From: Tranquillimonas rosea
GTDB taxonomy: Bacteria; Pseudomonadota; Alphaproteobacteria; Rhodobacterales; Rhodobacteraceae
Length of the DNA stretch: 64,000 nt
Assembly: GCF_900111315.1 (NCBI RefSeq)
Contig: NZ_FOGU01000001.1
Location: 62,001-126,000, forward strand
Direction: 5' to 3'
Every line of letters begins with the position of its first letter. Position 1 is the first letter of the stretch. The position numbers were made by a program, and so were the translations under genes. The notes beneath the pieces are model-generated. The model ran no database searches, was not told where the DNA came from, and saw only the letters and a program-made list of their open reading frames with translations. Positions 18,803 through 27,562 of the stretch are shown piece by piece.

Positions 18803-20652
18803 TCCGCCTCCTCCGCATCGGTCTCTTCGGACCACCAGACATCCGGCTGAAAGCCGAGCCAGTCCCCGTACATCGAGATCGTCTCGGGATATTTCAGCCG
18901 CGAGACATGGGCGAGGCGGCCCACCTCGGAGTACCAGATCGGGATCACGTAGCGGCCGGTGGTAAGCGCGCGGTCCAGCGCCTTGACCGCGGCGTTGAAC
19001 TCGTCCTCGGTCTTGGAGGTCAGCAGCCTGTCGATCATCGCGTCGATCGCCGGGCTTTCGGCCCCCATCCAGTTGTAGCTGCCCTCGGTGTCGGCCATCT
19101 CGGACGACCAATAATACTGCTGCTCGGTCCCGGGGCTGAGCGACAGCGTCCGCAGGTAATAGGTCATGCCGAAGTCGAATGACTGCGTGCGTTCGCGGTA
19201 CTGGGCGTTGTCCACCGTCACGACGTCCGCGAAGATGCCCAGCCGCTCAAGCGCGCCGGTGAAGATGTCTATCATCTGCGGCGCCCAGGTCCCCCCGTAG
19301 ATCGCCGTGGCGCTCTGATTCAGAAGGATCTCGAAGCTCAGCGTCTCGCCATCGGCGTTGCGCATCACGCCGTCCTCGACCGACCAGCCGGCATCGCGGA
19401 GAAGCTGCATCGCCGCCCGCAGGTTCTTGCGGTTTCGCGCGGTGCCATCGGATTCGGGGAGCTCGTAGCCCTCGAGCGCGCCGGGCAGCAGCGTGTCGGA
19501 GAACGGCTCGAGCAGCTCGCGCACGCGACCTTCCGCGGGGCCGTGATCCATCGCCAGGACCGAGTTGTGGAAATACGAGCGGATTCGGGGCTGGTCGCCG
19601 CCGCCCAGTGTCTCGTTCATGAACTCGTAATTGAAGGCGAGCAGCATCGCCTCGCGCACCCGCCAGTCGTCGAACGGCGCGCGGCGGGTGTTCATCACGA
19701 AGCCCGCGATGCCGGTCGGCCTGTCGTGCGGGATCTCGGACTTCACGATCTCGCCGGATTGCACGGCGGGGAACGTGTACTGGCGCTCCCACTCGCCGGC
19801 GTTGAGCTCACGGTAGGTGTCCAGGACGCCCGCCTTGAACGCCTCGAACACGACGTCGCCGTCCCCGAAATACTCGTACCGGATCTCCTCGAGATTGTGC
19901 TGGCCACGCATGACCGGCAGGTCGGCCGCCCACCAATCCTCGTCGCGCATCAGGCGGATGAAGCGACCGGCCTCGTACTCGCCGATCGTGTAGGGGCCCG
20001 AACCGATCGGGACCACGTCGAAGCCCGACGCGGTGAAATCGCGGTCCTCGTACTGCGCCTTCTTGAGGATCGGGCGCAGGCCCAGAATCAGCGGGAGCTC
20101 ACGGTCGATCGTGTTGAAGGTGAAGCGGACCGTGCGCGGGCCGGTCTCTTCGACGGACTCGACCTTGTCCCAGGCGGCGCGGTAGCGGGGATGGCCCTCG
20201 GTGCCGAGCGTCTCGTAGGACCAGATGACATCCTCGACCGTGATCGGCGTGCCGTCCGAGAACTCGGCCTCTTCGCGCAGGGTGAATTCCACCCAGCTGC
20301 GCTCTTCGTCGGTCTCGACCGATTCGGCGATCAGGCCGTAGAGCGTGAAGGGTTCGTCCCACGAGCGGGCCATGAGCGACTGGAATACGTAGTTGCCGAC
20401 GCCATAGGGCGCCTCGCCCTTCAGGATATGGGGATTGAGGCTGTTGAAGCTGCCGGCCTCGCCGAAGACGATGCGCCCACCCTTGGGGGCGTCGGCGTTG
20501 ACATAGGGCAGGGCCACAAAATCCGGTGGCAGCGCGGGCTCGCCATACATAGCGATGCCATGCTGCGGCTCGGCATGGGCGCCGTCGACGCCGGCGAGCA
20601 TCACCGACAGGGCGGCGGCGGCGAGCGTCTGAACGGATAGAATTCTGCTCAT
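18799..20652 (-). CDS. YejA-like oligopeptide-binding protein of an ABC transporter (orphan)
   Basis: Periplasmic solute-binding protein of family 5, 617 residues, with a cleavable signal peptide ending near residue 27 (AHA). The mature start HGIAMYGEPALPPDF and YVNADAPKGGRIVFGE match the YejA branch, which binds oligopeptides and microcin C-like compounds. No permease or ATPase genes follow; instead comes a small lipoprotein and a CsbD-like gene. It must use a transporter encoded elsewhere or act alone. A GGAGGG ribosome site precedes the ATG. Confidence 0.9.
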   Translation of the reverse strand: MSRILSVQTLAAAALSVMLAGVDGAHAEPQHGIAMYGEPALPPDFVALPYVNADAPKGGRIVFGEAGSFNSLNPHILKGEAPYGVGNYVFQSLMARSWDEPFTLYGLIAESVETDEERSWVEFTLREEAEFSDGTPITVEDVIWSYETLGTEGHPRYRAAWDKVESVEETGPRTVRFTFNTIDRELPLILGLRPILKKAQYEDRDFTASGFDVVPIGSGPYTIGEYEAGRFIRLMRDEDWWAADLPVMRGQHNLEEIRYEYFGDGDVVFEAFKAGVLDTYRELNAGEWERQYTFPAVQSGEIVKSEIPHDRPTGIAGFVMNTRRAPFDDWRVREAMLLAFNYEFMNETLGGGDQPRIRSYFHNSVLAMDHGPAEGRVRELLEPFSDTLLPGALEGYELPESDGTARNRKNLRAAMQLLRDAGWSVEDGVMRNADGETLSFEILLNQSATAIYGGTWAPQMIDIFTGALERLGIFADVVTVDNAQYRERTQSFDFGMTYYLRTLSLSPGTEQQYYWSSEMADTEGSYNWMGAESPAIDAMIDRLLTSKTEDEFNAAVKALDRALTTGRYVIPIWYSEVGRLAHVSRLKYPETISMYGDWLGFQPDVWWSEETDAEEAE

Positions 20653-20732
20653 ATCGGCAACGGCCCTCCGGATGCCTTGTTATTGTTGGGCTTTAGGTTA
20701 CGGGCGCAGGTCATGGTTTTCAAACTTTTAGC

Positions 20733-20761
20733 TTGGCCAACGGAGAAGAACGGCCTATATA
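20733..20761 (+). promoter_or_regulatory. Sigma70-type promoter of a small RNA
   Basis: TTGGCC at 20733-20738 and TATATA at 20756-20761 are separated by exactly 17 bases. This is the best-formed promoter in the window and lies in an unusually AT-rich patch. The first long gene downstream on this strand, bdhA, starts more than 200 bases away and beyond a strong terminator, so the promoter most likely drives the small RNA. Confidence 0.75.
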
Positions 20762-20766
20762 AGACT

Positions 20767-20842
20767 CACTGCTCGATAGGTTTCTTGCCTGTATGAAACC
20801 TGCCTCAATAACTGGCGCCCGCCTTGTGCGGGCGCTTTTTTT
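20767..20842 (+). ncRNA. Predicted small regulatory RNA, about 76 nt
   Basis: Defined by the promoter at 20733-20761 and the intrinsic terminator at 20815-20842. Near the 5' end there is a perfect 7-bp hairpin, AGGTTTC (20778-20784) with GAAACCT (20795-20801), around a 10-base loop. An unpaired linker CTCAATAACTG follows, then the terminator hairpin. No open frame or ribosome site is present. The layout is that of a Hfq-dependent trans-acting sRNA, with single-stranded seeds in the loop and the linker. It lies between a peptide-binding protein gene and bdhA. The family is not identified. Confidence 0.7.
20815..20842 (+). terminator. Rho-independent terminator of the small RNA
   Basis: GCGCCCGC (20815-20822), a five-base loop, then GCGGGCGC (20828-20835) and seven T residues (20836-20842). 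Perfect 8-bp stem. Confidence 0.9.
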
Positions 20843-20975
20843 GTCTGGAACTTCCTCTCGGGGCAGGCCCCGCGCCGGCAGCGTCGTCGGAAAAATTCCC
20901 GCGGGCACCCTGTCTTTCGCAACTGCAGCACATACCATGCAAGGCGACTGACCTGCGACAGGAGGAAACTTGCGG

Positions 20976-21749
20976 ATGTCACTCAAGGGAAAGACCGCCG
21001 TCATCACCGGGTCCAATTCGGGGATCGGTCTGGGCGTGGCGCGAGAGCTGGCCAAGGCCGGTGCCAACGTGGTGCTGAACTCGTTCACAGACCGCAAGGA
21101 GGATCATGACCTCGCGCAGGAGATCGCCGACAGCCACGGCGTCGAGGCCCGCTACATCAAGGCCGACCTCTCGAAGGGCGACGAGGCGCGGGGTCTGATC
21201 GAGACCGCCGGCACCTGCGACATCCTGGTGAACAACGCCGGCATCCAGCACGTCGCGCCTGTTGAGGAGTTTCCGGCCGAGAAATGGGACGCGATCATCG
21301 CGATCATGCTGTCCTCGGCCTTTCACACCTCGGCCGTTGCGGTTCCGATGATGCGCAAGGCCGGCTGGGGCCGCATCGTCAACATCGCGAGCGCCCACGG
21401 CCTGCGCGCCTCGCCCTACAAGTCGGCCTATGTCGCCGCGAAGCATGGCGTGGTGGGGATGACCAAGGTCGTCGCGCTGGAGACCGCGCAGGAGCCGATC
21501 ACCGCCAACGCGATCTGCCCGGGCTACGTGATGACGCCGCTGGTGGAGTCGCAAATCCCGGACACGATGAAGCAGTACGGCATGGACCGGGAGACCGCGA
21601 TCAAGGAAGTGATCCTGGACCGACAGCCCTCTAAGGAGTTCACCACCGTCGAGGAGCTGGGCGGCGTGACGACGTTCCTGTGTTCGGACGCGGCCAAGCA
21701 GATCACCGGAACGACGATCAGTGTCGACGGTGGATGGACCGCGATGTAG
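20976..21749 (+). CDS. bdhA: 3-hydroxybutyrate dehydrogenase
   Basis: Short-chain dehydrogenase interconverting (R)-3-hydroxybutyrate and acetoacetate with NAD, a step of polyhydroxybutyrate turnover. 257 residues from the ATG at 20976: the GGAGGA ribosome site at 20961-20966 is nine bases away, whereas the in-frame TTG at 20970 would be only three bases from it. The cofactor motif TGSNSGIG, NNAG, and catalytic Tyr152-x3-Lys156 (SAYVAAKHG) are present. Q196-like and C-terminal segments (DRQPSKEFTTVEELG) fit BdhA closely. A patatin-like gene follows 77 bases later. Confidence 0.95.
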   Translation: MSLKGKTAVITGSNSGIGLGVARELAKAGANVVLNSFTDRKEDHDLAQEIADSHGVEARYIKADLSKGDEARGLIETAGTCDILVNNAGIQHVAPVEEFPAEKWDAIIAIMLSSAFHTSAVAVPMMRKAGWGRIVNIASAHGLRASPYKSAYVAAKHGVVGMTKVVALETAQEPITANAICPGYVMTPLVESQIPDTMKQYGMDRETAIKEVILDRQPSKEFTTVEELGGVTTFLCSDAAKQITGTTISVDGGWTAM

Positions 21750-21753
21750 GCGA

Positions 21754-21823
21754 CCGGGCAGGGGGCTCTGCCCCCGGTCCCGCCGCCGGCGGGACCCCCA
21801 GGGATATTTCGGGACAGAAGAAG
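21754..21823 (+). repeat. Hairpin plus GGGATATTT element between bdhA and the patatin gene
   Basis: Two GC hairpins (GGGGGCTCTGCCCCC and CCCGCCGCCGGCGGG) lead into CCCAGGGATATTTCGGGACA, ending GAAGAAG. The last part matches the core of the recurring intergenic element. Its purine-rich end lies directly before the ATG of the next gene and seems to serve as its ribosome site. Confidence 0.65.
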
Positions 21824-21826
21824 CGC

Positions 21827-22864
21827 ATGACGATGAAGAGGATCAACCTCGCGCTGCAGGGCGGCGGTGCCCACGGCGCGTTCACGTGGGGCGTGCTCGA
21901 CAGGTTGCTGCAGGTGGAGGATATAGAGATCGCCGGCATCTCGGGCACCTCGGCCGGGGCGCTGAACGGGGCCGCGCTGAAGGCCGGGCTGGCGACCGGA
22001 GGCCGTGAAGCCGCGCGGGAGAACCTGGACTGGCTCTGGGGCCAGGTGGGTGCGCTGGACGAGACGCCGATCATCGACTGGATGATCGCCGCGTCGCCGA
22101 CGCCGGGGATGATGAGCACGGCGCTGGAATACTCGCCGCAATACCTGGCGGCCGACGCTGCGATGCGGCTTTTCAGTCCGTATTCGCTGGGACCGTTCTA
22201 CAGAAATCCGCTGGAACGGATCGTGCGGCGGTTCGACTTCGACAATGTCTGTGCCAAGGCCGGGCCGGCGCTGTTCATCTGTGCGACCAATGTGCGCACG
22301 GGCAAGATCAAGGTCTTTTCCGGCGACGAGATCGGCGACAGCGTGATCATGGCGTCGGCGTGCCTGCCGACATTGTTCCAGGCGGTGCACGTGACCGATC
22401 CGGCCACCGGCGAGACCGACGCCTACTGGGACGGCGGCTATACCGGAAACCCGGCCCTGTTCCCGTTGTTCGACCATGCGCTGCCCGCCGACATCATGGT
22501 GATCAACATCAACCCGCTGGAGCGGTCGCGCCTGCCGGTGAGCCCGCAGGAGATCATGAACCGGATCAACGAGATCAGCTTCAACTCGTCGCTGCTGCGG
22601 GAGCTGCGCGCGATCGAGTTCGTTCAGCGGCTAATCGCCGAGGGCCGGATGCCCGTGGGCGCGATGAAGAATGTCCTCATTCACATGGTGTCGGACGACG
22701 CCCTGATGAACGAGCTGAGCGTGGCCACCAAGGTCGTGCCCTCCGGGGTGGTTCTGGCGGCGCTGAAGGACGCCGGTCAGCGGGCGGCGGACCAGTTCCT
22801 CGAGCAGCATTTCGACGACCTGAACGTCGTCAGTTCCGTCGACCTGCCGAAAATGTTCAACTGA
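21827..22864 (+). CDS. Patatin-like phospholipase / lipid esterase
   Basis: 345 residues from the ATG at 21827 (a second ATG at 21833 is also possible). The oxyanion loop QGGGAHG is at 11-17, the nucleophile Ser42 in GTSAG, and the aspartate of the catalytic dyad in DGG at 202, so it should be active. No signal peptide, hence cytoplasmic. Patatin-like genes next to bdhA recur in alphaproteobacteria, which suggests a role in polyhydroxybutyrate granule or storage-lipid turnover; that is inference. It ends two bases before the convergent DUF502 gene. Confidence 0.9.
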   Translation: MTMKRINLALQGGGAHGAFTWGVLDRLLQVEDIEIAGISGTSAGALNGAALKAGLATGGREAARENLDWLWGQVGALDETPIIDWMIAASPTPGMMSTALEYSPQYLAADAAMRLFSPYSLGPFYRNPLERIVRRFDFDNVCAKAGPALFICATNVRTGKIKVFSGDEIGDSVIMASACLPTLFQAVHVTDPATGETDAYWDGGYTGNPALFPLFDHALPADIMVININPLERSRLPVSPQEIMNRINEISFNSSLLRELRAIEFVQRLIAEGRMPVGAMKNVLIHMVSDDALMNELSVATKVVPSGVVLAALKDAGQRAADQFLEQHFDDLNVVSSVDLPKMFN

Positions 22865-22866
22865 CC

Positions 22867-23574
22867 CTATTCCGCCGCGCGGTGCACCTGCGCCGGCGGC
22901 TGGGTGGGATCCTTGGCGTTGGGATAGACGAGACCCGCCGAGATCACGAGCTTGGCCGCGTCCTCGACGCTCATCTCGAGCTCGATCACCTCGGAGCGGG
23001 GCACGAACAGAAGGAAGCCCGAGGTGGGGTTGGGCGTCGTCGGCAGGAACACCGATAGCTTCTGTTCCGACACGGGGATGCCGCGCTCGATCTCGCCCTT
23101 GGTGGTGGTCGAGACGAAGGCGATCGACCAGATCCCGCGTCGCGGATATTCCACCAGGCAGGCGCGGTCGAAAGACGTCTCCGTCTGGGCGAACACCGTC
23201 TCGGCGATCTGCTTGAGCCCGTTATAGACCGAACGGACCACCGGCATCCGGTCGACCAGGCCCTCGGCGAACCGGAGCAGCGAGCGACCGATCAGCCCCT
23301 TGGCGAGCCAGCCGATGATGATGGTGAACACCAGGAAGAAGATGACGCCGACGCCGCGGAGATTGATGCCGATGTATTGTTCGGGCTGAAAGCGCGACGG
23401 CACCAGCGGCAGGACGAAGGCGTCGACCCATCCCATCACCGTCCAGATCAGCCACAGCGTGAGGCCGATCGGGGCGATCACCACCAGCCCCGTCAGGAAG
23501 CTCGCGCGGAGCGACCCGAACAGGCTGGCGCGGCGGCGGGTTTCCGCCGCTTCGGCGAGGGGATTGTTGCTCAT
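22867..23574 (-). CDS. DUF502 membrane protein
   Basis: 235 residues of the DUF502 family. Two hydrophobic segments at about 26-50 and 72-93 precede the conserved PVVRSVYNGLKQIAETV block and a beta-rich cytoplasmic or periplasmic domain (GFLLFVPRSEVIELEMSVEDA). Homologues are widespread and unstudied. The gene stands alone, convergent with the patatin gene. Confidence 0.88.
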   Translation of the reverse strand: MSNNPLAEAAETRRRASLFGSLRASFLTGLVVIAPIGLTLWLIWTVMGWVDAFVLPLVPSRFQPEQYIGINLRGVGVIFFLVFTIIIGWLAKGLIGRSLLRFAEGLVDRMPVVRSVYNGLKQIAETVFAQTETSFDRACLVEYPRRGIWSIAFVSTTTKGEIERGIPVSEQKLSVFLPTTPNPTSGFLLFVPRSEVIELEMSVEDAAKLVISAGLVYPNAKDPTQPPAQVHRAAE

Positions 23575-23652
23575 CGTCAGTCGGCCTTGTCGGACAGAGC
23601 GAAATTAGGCGCTCTCTGGGAGGATCACAACGGGCACGGGTCCCGCCACGGC

Positions 23653-24567
23653 TCATCCCCTGCGCAAGGCGCTGATCTGTTGTGCAATCCCGGCGGCCAG
23701 ACGCGCATTGTTCAGCACAAGGGCGATATTCGCCTCGAGCGAGCGGCCCTCGGTCAGTTCGAAGATCCGCTGGAGCAGGAAGGGCGTGACGTCCTTGCCC
23801 AAGATGCCCTGCGCCCGCGCCTCGTCCTGCGCCGTGGCGATCACCGGGGCGAGATCCTCAGCCGGGATTTCGTCGGCCTCGGGGATCGGATTGGCGACGA
23901 GTTGCCCGCCGGAAAGGCCGATCCGGCCGCGCATGACATGGGCGCGGGCGATCCCGGCCGGATCGTCCAGGCGCAGGGGCGCCCTGAGACCCGAGACGCG
24001 CGACCAGAAGGCGGGAAAGCTGTCCTGGCCGACGGCGATGACGGGGACGCCGTGGGTTTCGAGCACCTCAAGCGTCTTGGGGATGTCGAGGATCGCCTTG
24101 GCGCCGGCCGCGACCACGCTGACCGGCGTCTGGCCCAGTTCCGCAAGATCGGCGGAGATGTCGAAGGTTTCTTCCGCGCCGCGATGCACGCCGCCGATGC
24201 CGCCGGTGGCGAAGACGTCGATGCCGGCGAGATTCGCCGCGATCATCGTCGCCGCCACGGTGGTGGCGCCGGTGCCGCCGGTGGCGAGGCAGACCGCGAG
24301 ATCGGCGCGCGACAGCTTGGCGACGCCCTCGGTTCGGGCGAGCCCGTCGAGCTGCGCGTCGCTCAGGCCCACGTGCAGCGTGCCGGCGATCACGGCGATC
24401 GAGGCGGGCACGGCGCCCGCGTCTCGGATCGTCCGCTCGACGGCGCGGGCGGTCTCGACATTGCGGGGAAAGGGCATGCCGTGGGTCACGATCGTGGTCT
24501 CGAGCGCGACGATCGGACGACCGTCGCGCCGTGCGGCGGCGACTTCGGGCGAAAGCTCTGGGGTCAT
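23653..24567 (-). CDS. psuG: Pseudouridine-5'-phosphate glycosidase
   Basis: Reversibly cleaves the C-glycosidic bond of pseudouridine 5'-phosphate to uracil and ribose 5-phosphate. 304 residues. The family blocks VALETTIVTHGMPFPRN near the N-terminus, TGGIGGVHRGAE in the middle and the Lys of AGAKAILDIPKT are all present. The start overlaps the stop of psuK by four bases, so the pair forms a coupled pseudouridine catabolic operon. Confidence 0.95.
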   Translation of the reverse strand: MTPELSPEVAAARRDGRPIVALETTIVTHGMPFPRNVETARAVERTIRDAGAVPASIAVIAGTLHVGLSDAQLDGLARTEGVAKLSRADLAVCLATGGTGATTVAATMIAANLAGIDVFATGGIGGVHRGAEETFDISADLAELGQTPVSVVAAGAKAILDIPKTLEVLETHGVPVIAVGQDSFPAFWSRVSGLRAPLRLDDPAGIARAHVMRGRIGLSGGQLVANPIPEADEIPAEDLAPVIATAQDEARAQGILGKDVTPFLLQRIFELTEGRSLEANIALVLNNARLAAGIAQQISALRRG

Positions 24568-25457
24568 GGGGAAACGTCTCCGGATACGTGCAGGGCGGCG
24601 GCGCGCAGGGCCGCGTTAAGAGCATCGTCTGGCGCGGCACCGTCTTGTTCGGCGGCGATGTGGGCGGCCATGAACGAGTCGCCGGCGCCGGTCACACGGG
24701 TCACGAGGACCTCGGGCGGCGTGGCCTTGCGGGGGCCGTTCACGCCATCCTCGGCCGCGGGGGCAGCACCGTCGGTCACGAGCGCGCGGTGCGCGCCGCG
24801 GGCGACCAGCGCTGCGGCGGCCTCGGCGGCATCGTCCACCGGGCGGCCGACGATCAGACCGGCTTCTTCGCGGTTGACGTAGAAGGTCGCGGTCGGGTGA
24901 CCCAGAAGCGGGACAAGCCGCTCGGCCTTGCCCGGAGAGGCGGGCGCGATCTTGAGATCCGCGGAAGCGAAGGCGGGCAGCCCGGCGATGCGGGCCAGCA
25001 GGCCCTCCGTCAGGTTGCCGTCCAGCGCGATGGGCCCGGTCCAGGGTGTCTCGACCGTGCCGAGGCGGCCGTCCGACAGCGGCGCCAGGATCTTCTCGCC
25101 TGCCTGTTCCAGCGAATGGGCATCGGCGATGGCGGCGATCAGGCCGTTCGCGCCCTCGACGGCCATGTAGGAATCGGTCGGCAGGTCGTCCGAGCGATAG
25201 AGATGCGCGGTGCCGATCCCCAACTCCCGGGCCGCGGCGAGCAACGCGTCGCCCTCGACATCGCGGCCCACGGCGCTCAGAAGCTCGGGCACCAGGCCGA
25301 AACGGCGCAAGGCGAGGGCGATGTTCATGGCGACGCCGCCGGGCTGGCGCACGATGCGTCCGGGCACGTCCGAGCCCACGCGCATGTGCGCACCCGAGCG
25401 GCCGATCACGTCCCACAGGACGCTGCCGATGCACAGGATATCGGGTGTCACGCTCAT
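24564..25457 (-). CDS. psuK: PfkB-family sugar kinase, probable pseudouridine kinase
   Basis: 297 residues from the ATG at 25455-25457 (MSVTPDILCIGSVLWD); an upstream extension of 29 codons lacks similarity. PfkB features are the GG(V)AMN substrate motif near the N-terminus and the C-terminal anion hole TGAGDSFMAAH. It phosphorylates a nucleoside or sugar 5'-hydroxyl; coupling to psuG identifies pseudouridine as the likely substrate. First gene of the two-gene operon. Confidence 0.88.
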   Translation of the reverse strand: MSVTPDILCIGSVLWDVIGRSGAHMRVGSDVPGRIVRQPGGVAMNIALALRRFGLVPELLSAVGRDVEGDALLAAARELGIGTAHLYRSDDLPTDSYMAVEGANGLIAAIADAHSLEQAGEKILAPLSDGRLGTVETPWTGPIALDGNLTEGLLARIAGLPAFASADLKIAPASPGKAERLVPLLGHPTATFYVNREEAGLIVGRPVDDAAEAAAALVARGAHRALVTDGAAPAAEDGVNGPRKATPPEVLVTRVTGAGDSFMAAHIAAEQDGAAPDDALNAALRAAALHVSGDVSP

Positions 25458-25506
25458 GCGGTCTCTGTGACGCCGGGCCGCGGCCGGTGCAAGGGGCAGG
25501 GGGCTC

Positions 25507-25535
25507 TTGCGTCCCGCGAGGAACGGGTGTAGATC
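25507..25535 (+). promoter_or_regulatory. Candidate promoter of rpsB-tsf
   Basis: TTGCGT at 25507-25512 and TAGATC at 25530-25535, 17 bases apart, about 120 bases before rpsB. The leader between promoter and gene is GC-rich and could carry ribosomal-protein autoregulation, but no known motif was recognised. Confidence 0.45.
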
Positions 25536-25652
25536 GCGCGACACTTCACAGGCGGGGCTTGGGCCATGCGGGGAGAAATCCCGTATCGGTCCGCCGGTTG
25601 AGCCCTAAGGCTCTGACGTCCCGCCGAGGCGCAAACCGGAAAGGACAAGGAC

Positions 25653-26534
25653 ATGGCGCTCCCTGATTTCAATCTGCGTCAGCTTCTGGAAGCTGGCGTT
25701 CACTTCGGTCACCAGACCCAACGCTGGAACCCCCGCATGGGGCCGTACATCTACGGCGAGCGGAACGGGATCCACATCGTCGACCTCACCCAGACCGTCC
25801 CGATGCTGGACCAGGCGCTGCAGGTGATCCGCGACACCGTCGCCAAGAACGGCCGCATCCTCTTCGTCGGCACCAAGCGCCAGGCCCAAAAGCCGATCGC
25901 CGATGCCGCCGAGCGCTGTGCGCAGTACTACATGAACCACCGCTGGCTGGGCGGCACGCTGACCAACTGGAAGACCGTGAGCCAGTCGATCCAGCGTCTC
26001 AAGCACATCGACGAGCGCATGGCCGAAGGCGCCGAGGGTCTCACCAAGCGTGAGCGCCTCGCCATGGAGCGCGACCAGGAGAAGCTGAACGCCTCGCTCG
26101 GCGGCATCCGCGAGATGGGCGGCGTTCCGGACCTTCTGTTCGTCATCGACGTGAACAAGGAAGACCTTGCCATCGCCGAGGCGAAGAAGCTGAACATCCC
26201 CGTGGTGGCGGTGGTCGACACCAACTGCACCCCCGCGGGTGTGGATTACGTCATTCCGGGCAACGACGACGCGGCGCGCGCCATCGGCCTGTACTGCGAT
26301 CTCGTCAGCCGTGCGGCGCTCGACGGCATGTCGGCCCAGATGACGGCTGCCGGTGTCGACGTCGGCGCGATGGAGGAAGCGGTCCAGGAAGAAGCGCTGG
26401 CCGAGGAAGAAGAGCAGCCGCGCGAGCCCGCGCTGGCCGATGCCGGCGCCGAGATCGGCGATGTCAGCAAGGAAGGCGTGCACGACGATTCCGTCGCCAA
26501 GGACGCGCCCTACAACCTGGACAACAAGGACTGA
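25653..26534 (+). CDS. rpsB: 30S ribosomal protein S2
   Basis: Small-subunit ribosomal protein, 293 residues. The start [20 protein letters not shown] and the blocks [28 protein letters not shown] and [10 protein letters not shown] are canonical S2. The C-terminus is extended by about 55 acidic residues ([14 protein letters not shown]) beyond the E. coli protein, usual for the lineage. A good AAAGGACAAGG ribosome site precedes the ATG. tsf follows in the conserved order. Confidence 0.99.
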   Translation: MALPDFNLRQLLEAGVHFGHQTQRWNPRMGPYIYGERNGIHIVDLTQTVPMLDQALQVIRDTVAKNGRILFVGTKRQAQKPIADAAERCAQYYMNHRWLGGTLTNWKTVSQSIQRLKHIDERMAEGAEGLTKRERLAMERDQEKLNASLGGIREMGGVPDLLFVIDVNKEDLAIAEAKKLNIPVVAVVDTNCTPAGVDYVIPGNDDAARAIGLYCDLVSRAALDGMSAQMTAAGVDVGAMEEAVQEEALAEEEEQPREPALADAGAEIGDVSKEGVHDDSVAKDAPYNLDNKD

Positions 26535-26565
26535 GCCCGTCCGGGCCTTCTGTCATTGAATTGAT

Positions 26566-26591
26566 ACCGGGGGCCGTTACGGGCGCCCGGT
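26566..26591 (+). other. Stem-loop between rpsB and tsf
   Basis: ACCGGG (26566-26571) pairs with CCCGGT (26586-26591) around an inner CCG/CGG hairpin. No T-run follows. It may attenuate or process the message between S2 and EF-Ts. Confidence 0.4.
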
Positions 26592-26624
26592 GTCATCGGA
26601 GATCAATTCGAGGAGAGCCAGACC

Positions 26625-27500
26625 ATGGCCATCACCGCTGCTCAAGTGAAAGACCTGCGCGAACAGACCGGCGCGGGCATGATGGATGCCAAGAAGGCGC
26701 TGACCGAGACCGATGGCGACATGGAAGCCGCCATTGACTGGCTGCGCACCAAGGGCCTTGCCAAGGCCGCCAAGAAATCCGGCCGCACCGCCGCCGAAGG
26801 CCTCGTCGCCGTCAAGGTCGACAATGGCCGTGGCGTCGCCGTCGAGGTGAACGCCGAGACGGACTTCGTCGCCAAGAACGCGGACTTCCAGACCATGGTG
26901 TCGAAGATCGCCGACGAGGCCGTCAAGGTCGACGACGTCGAGGCGCTGAAGCAGGCCGATCTCGGCGGCAAGTCCGTGGACGAGTCGATCACCGACGCGA
27001 TTGCGAAGATCGGCGAGAACATGTCGCTGCGCCGCATGGCCGTCATCGAGGCCGAGGGCGTCGCCGCCTATGTCCACAACGCCGCCGCGAGCGGCATGGG
27101 CAAGATCGGTGTGCTCGTCGGCTATACCGGCGGCAACGAGGATTTCGCGCGCCAGGTCGCCATGCACATTGCCGCGGTCAACCCCGCGTCGCTGAGCGAG
27201 ACCGACCTGGACCCCGCGCTCGTCGAGCGTGAAAAGCAGGTCCTGACCGAACAGGCGCGCGCCTCGGGCAAGCCCGAGCAGGTCATCGAAAAGATGATCG
27301 AGGGCCGGATGAAGAAGTACTTCTCGGAAGTGACGCTTCTGAACCAGAGCTTTGTCGTCAATCCCGACCTGACCGTCGGTGCCGCGGCCGAGGAAGCCGG
27401 CGCCACGATCACCGGTTTCGTCCGCCTCGAAGTGGGCGAGGGGATCGAAGTCGAGAAAGAGGACTTCGCGGCCGAGGTCGCCAAGGCGGCCCAGGGCTGA
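26625..27500 (+). CDS. tsf: Elongation factor Ts
   Basis: Nucleotide exchange factor for EF-Tu. 291 residues. The UBA-like N-terminal domain with [19 protein letters not shown] is followed by the core ETDFVAKN motif and [16 protein letters not shown], then the subdomain with VTLLNQSFV. Preceded by GAGGAGAGCC as ribosome site and followed by a strong intrinsic terminator. Confidence 0.99.
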   Translation: MAITAAQVKDLREQTGAGMMDAKKALTETDGDMEAAIDWLRTKGLAKAAKKSGRTAAEGLVAVKVDNGRGVAVEVNAETDFVAKNADFQTMVSKIADEAVKVDDVEALKQADLGGKSVDESITDAIAKIGENMSLRRMAVIEAEGVAAYVHNAAASGMGKIGVLVGYTGGNEDFARQVAMHIAAVNPASLSETDLDPALVEREKQVLTEQARASGKPEQVIEKMIEGRMKKYFSEVTLLNQSFVVNPDLTVGAAAEEAGATITGFVRLEVGEGIEVEKEDFAAEVAKAAQG

Positions 27501-27525
27501 CACTTTCGGAAAATCCGAACTGACG

Positions 27526-27562
27526 AACGGTGCGCTTCCACCAAAGCGCACCGTTCTTTTTT
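27526..27562 (+). terminator. Rho-independent terminator of rpsB-tsf
   Basis: AACGGTGCGCTT (27526-27537) pairs perfectly with AAGCGCACCGTT (27544-27555) across a short loop, followed by C and six T residues. Confidence 0.95.
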
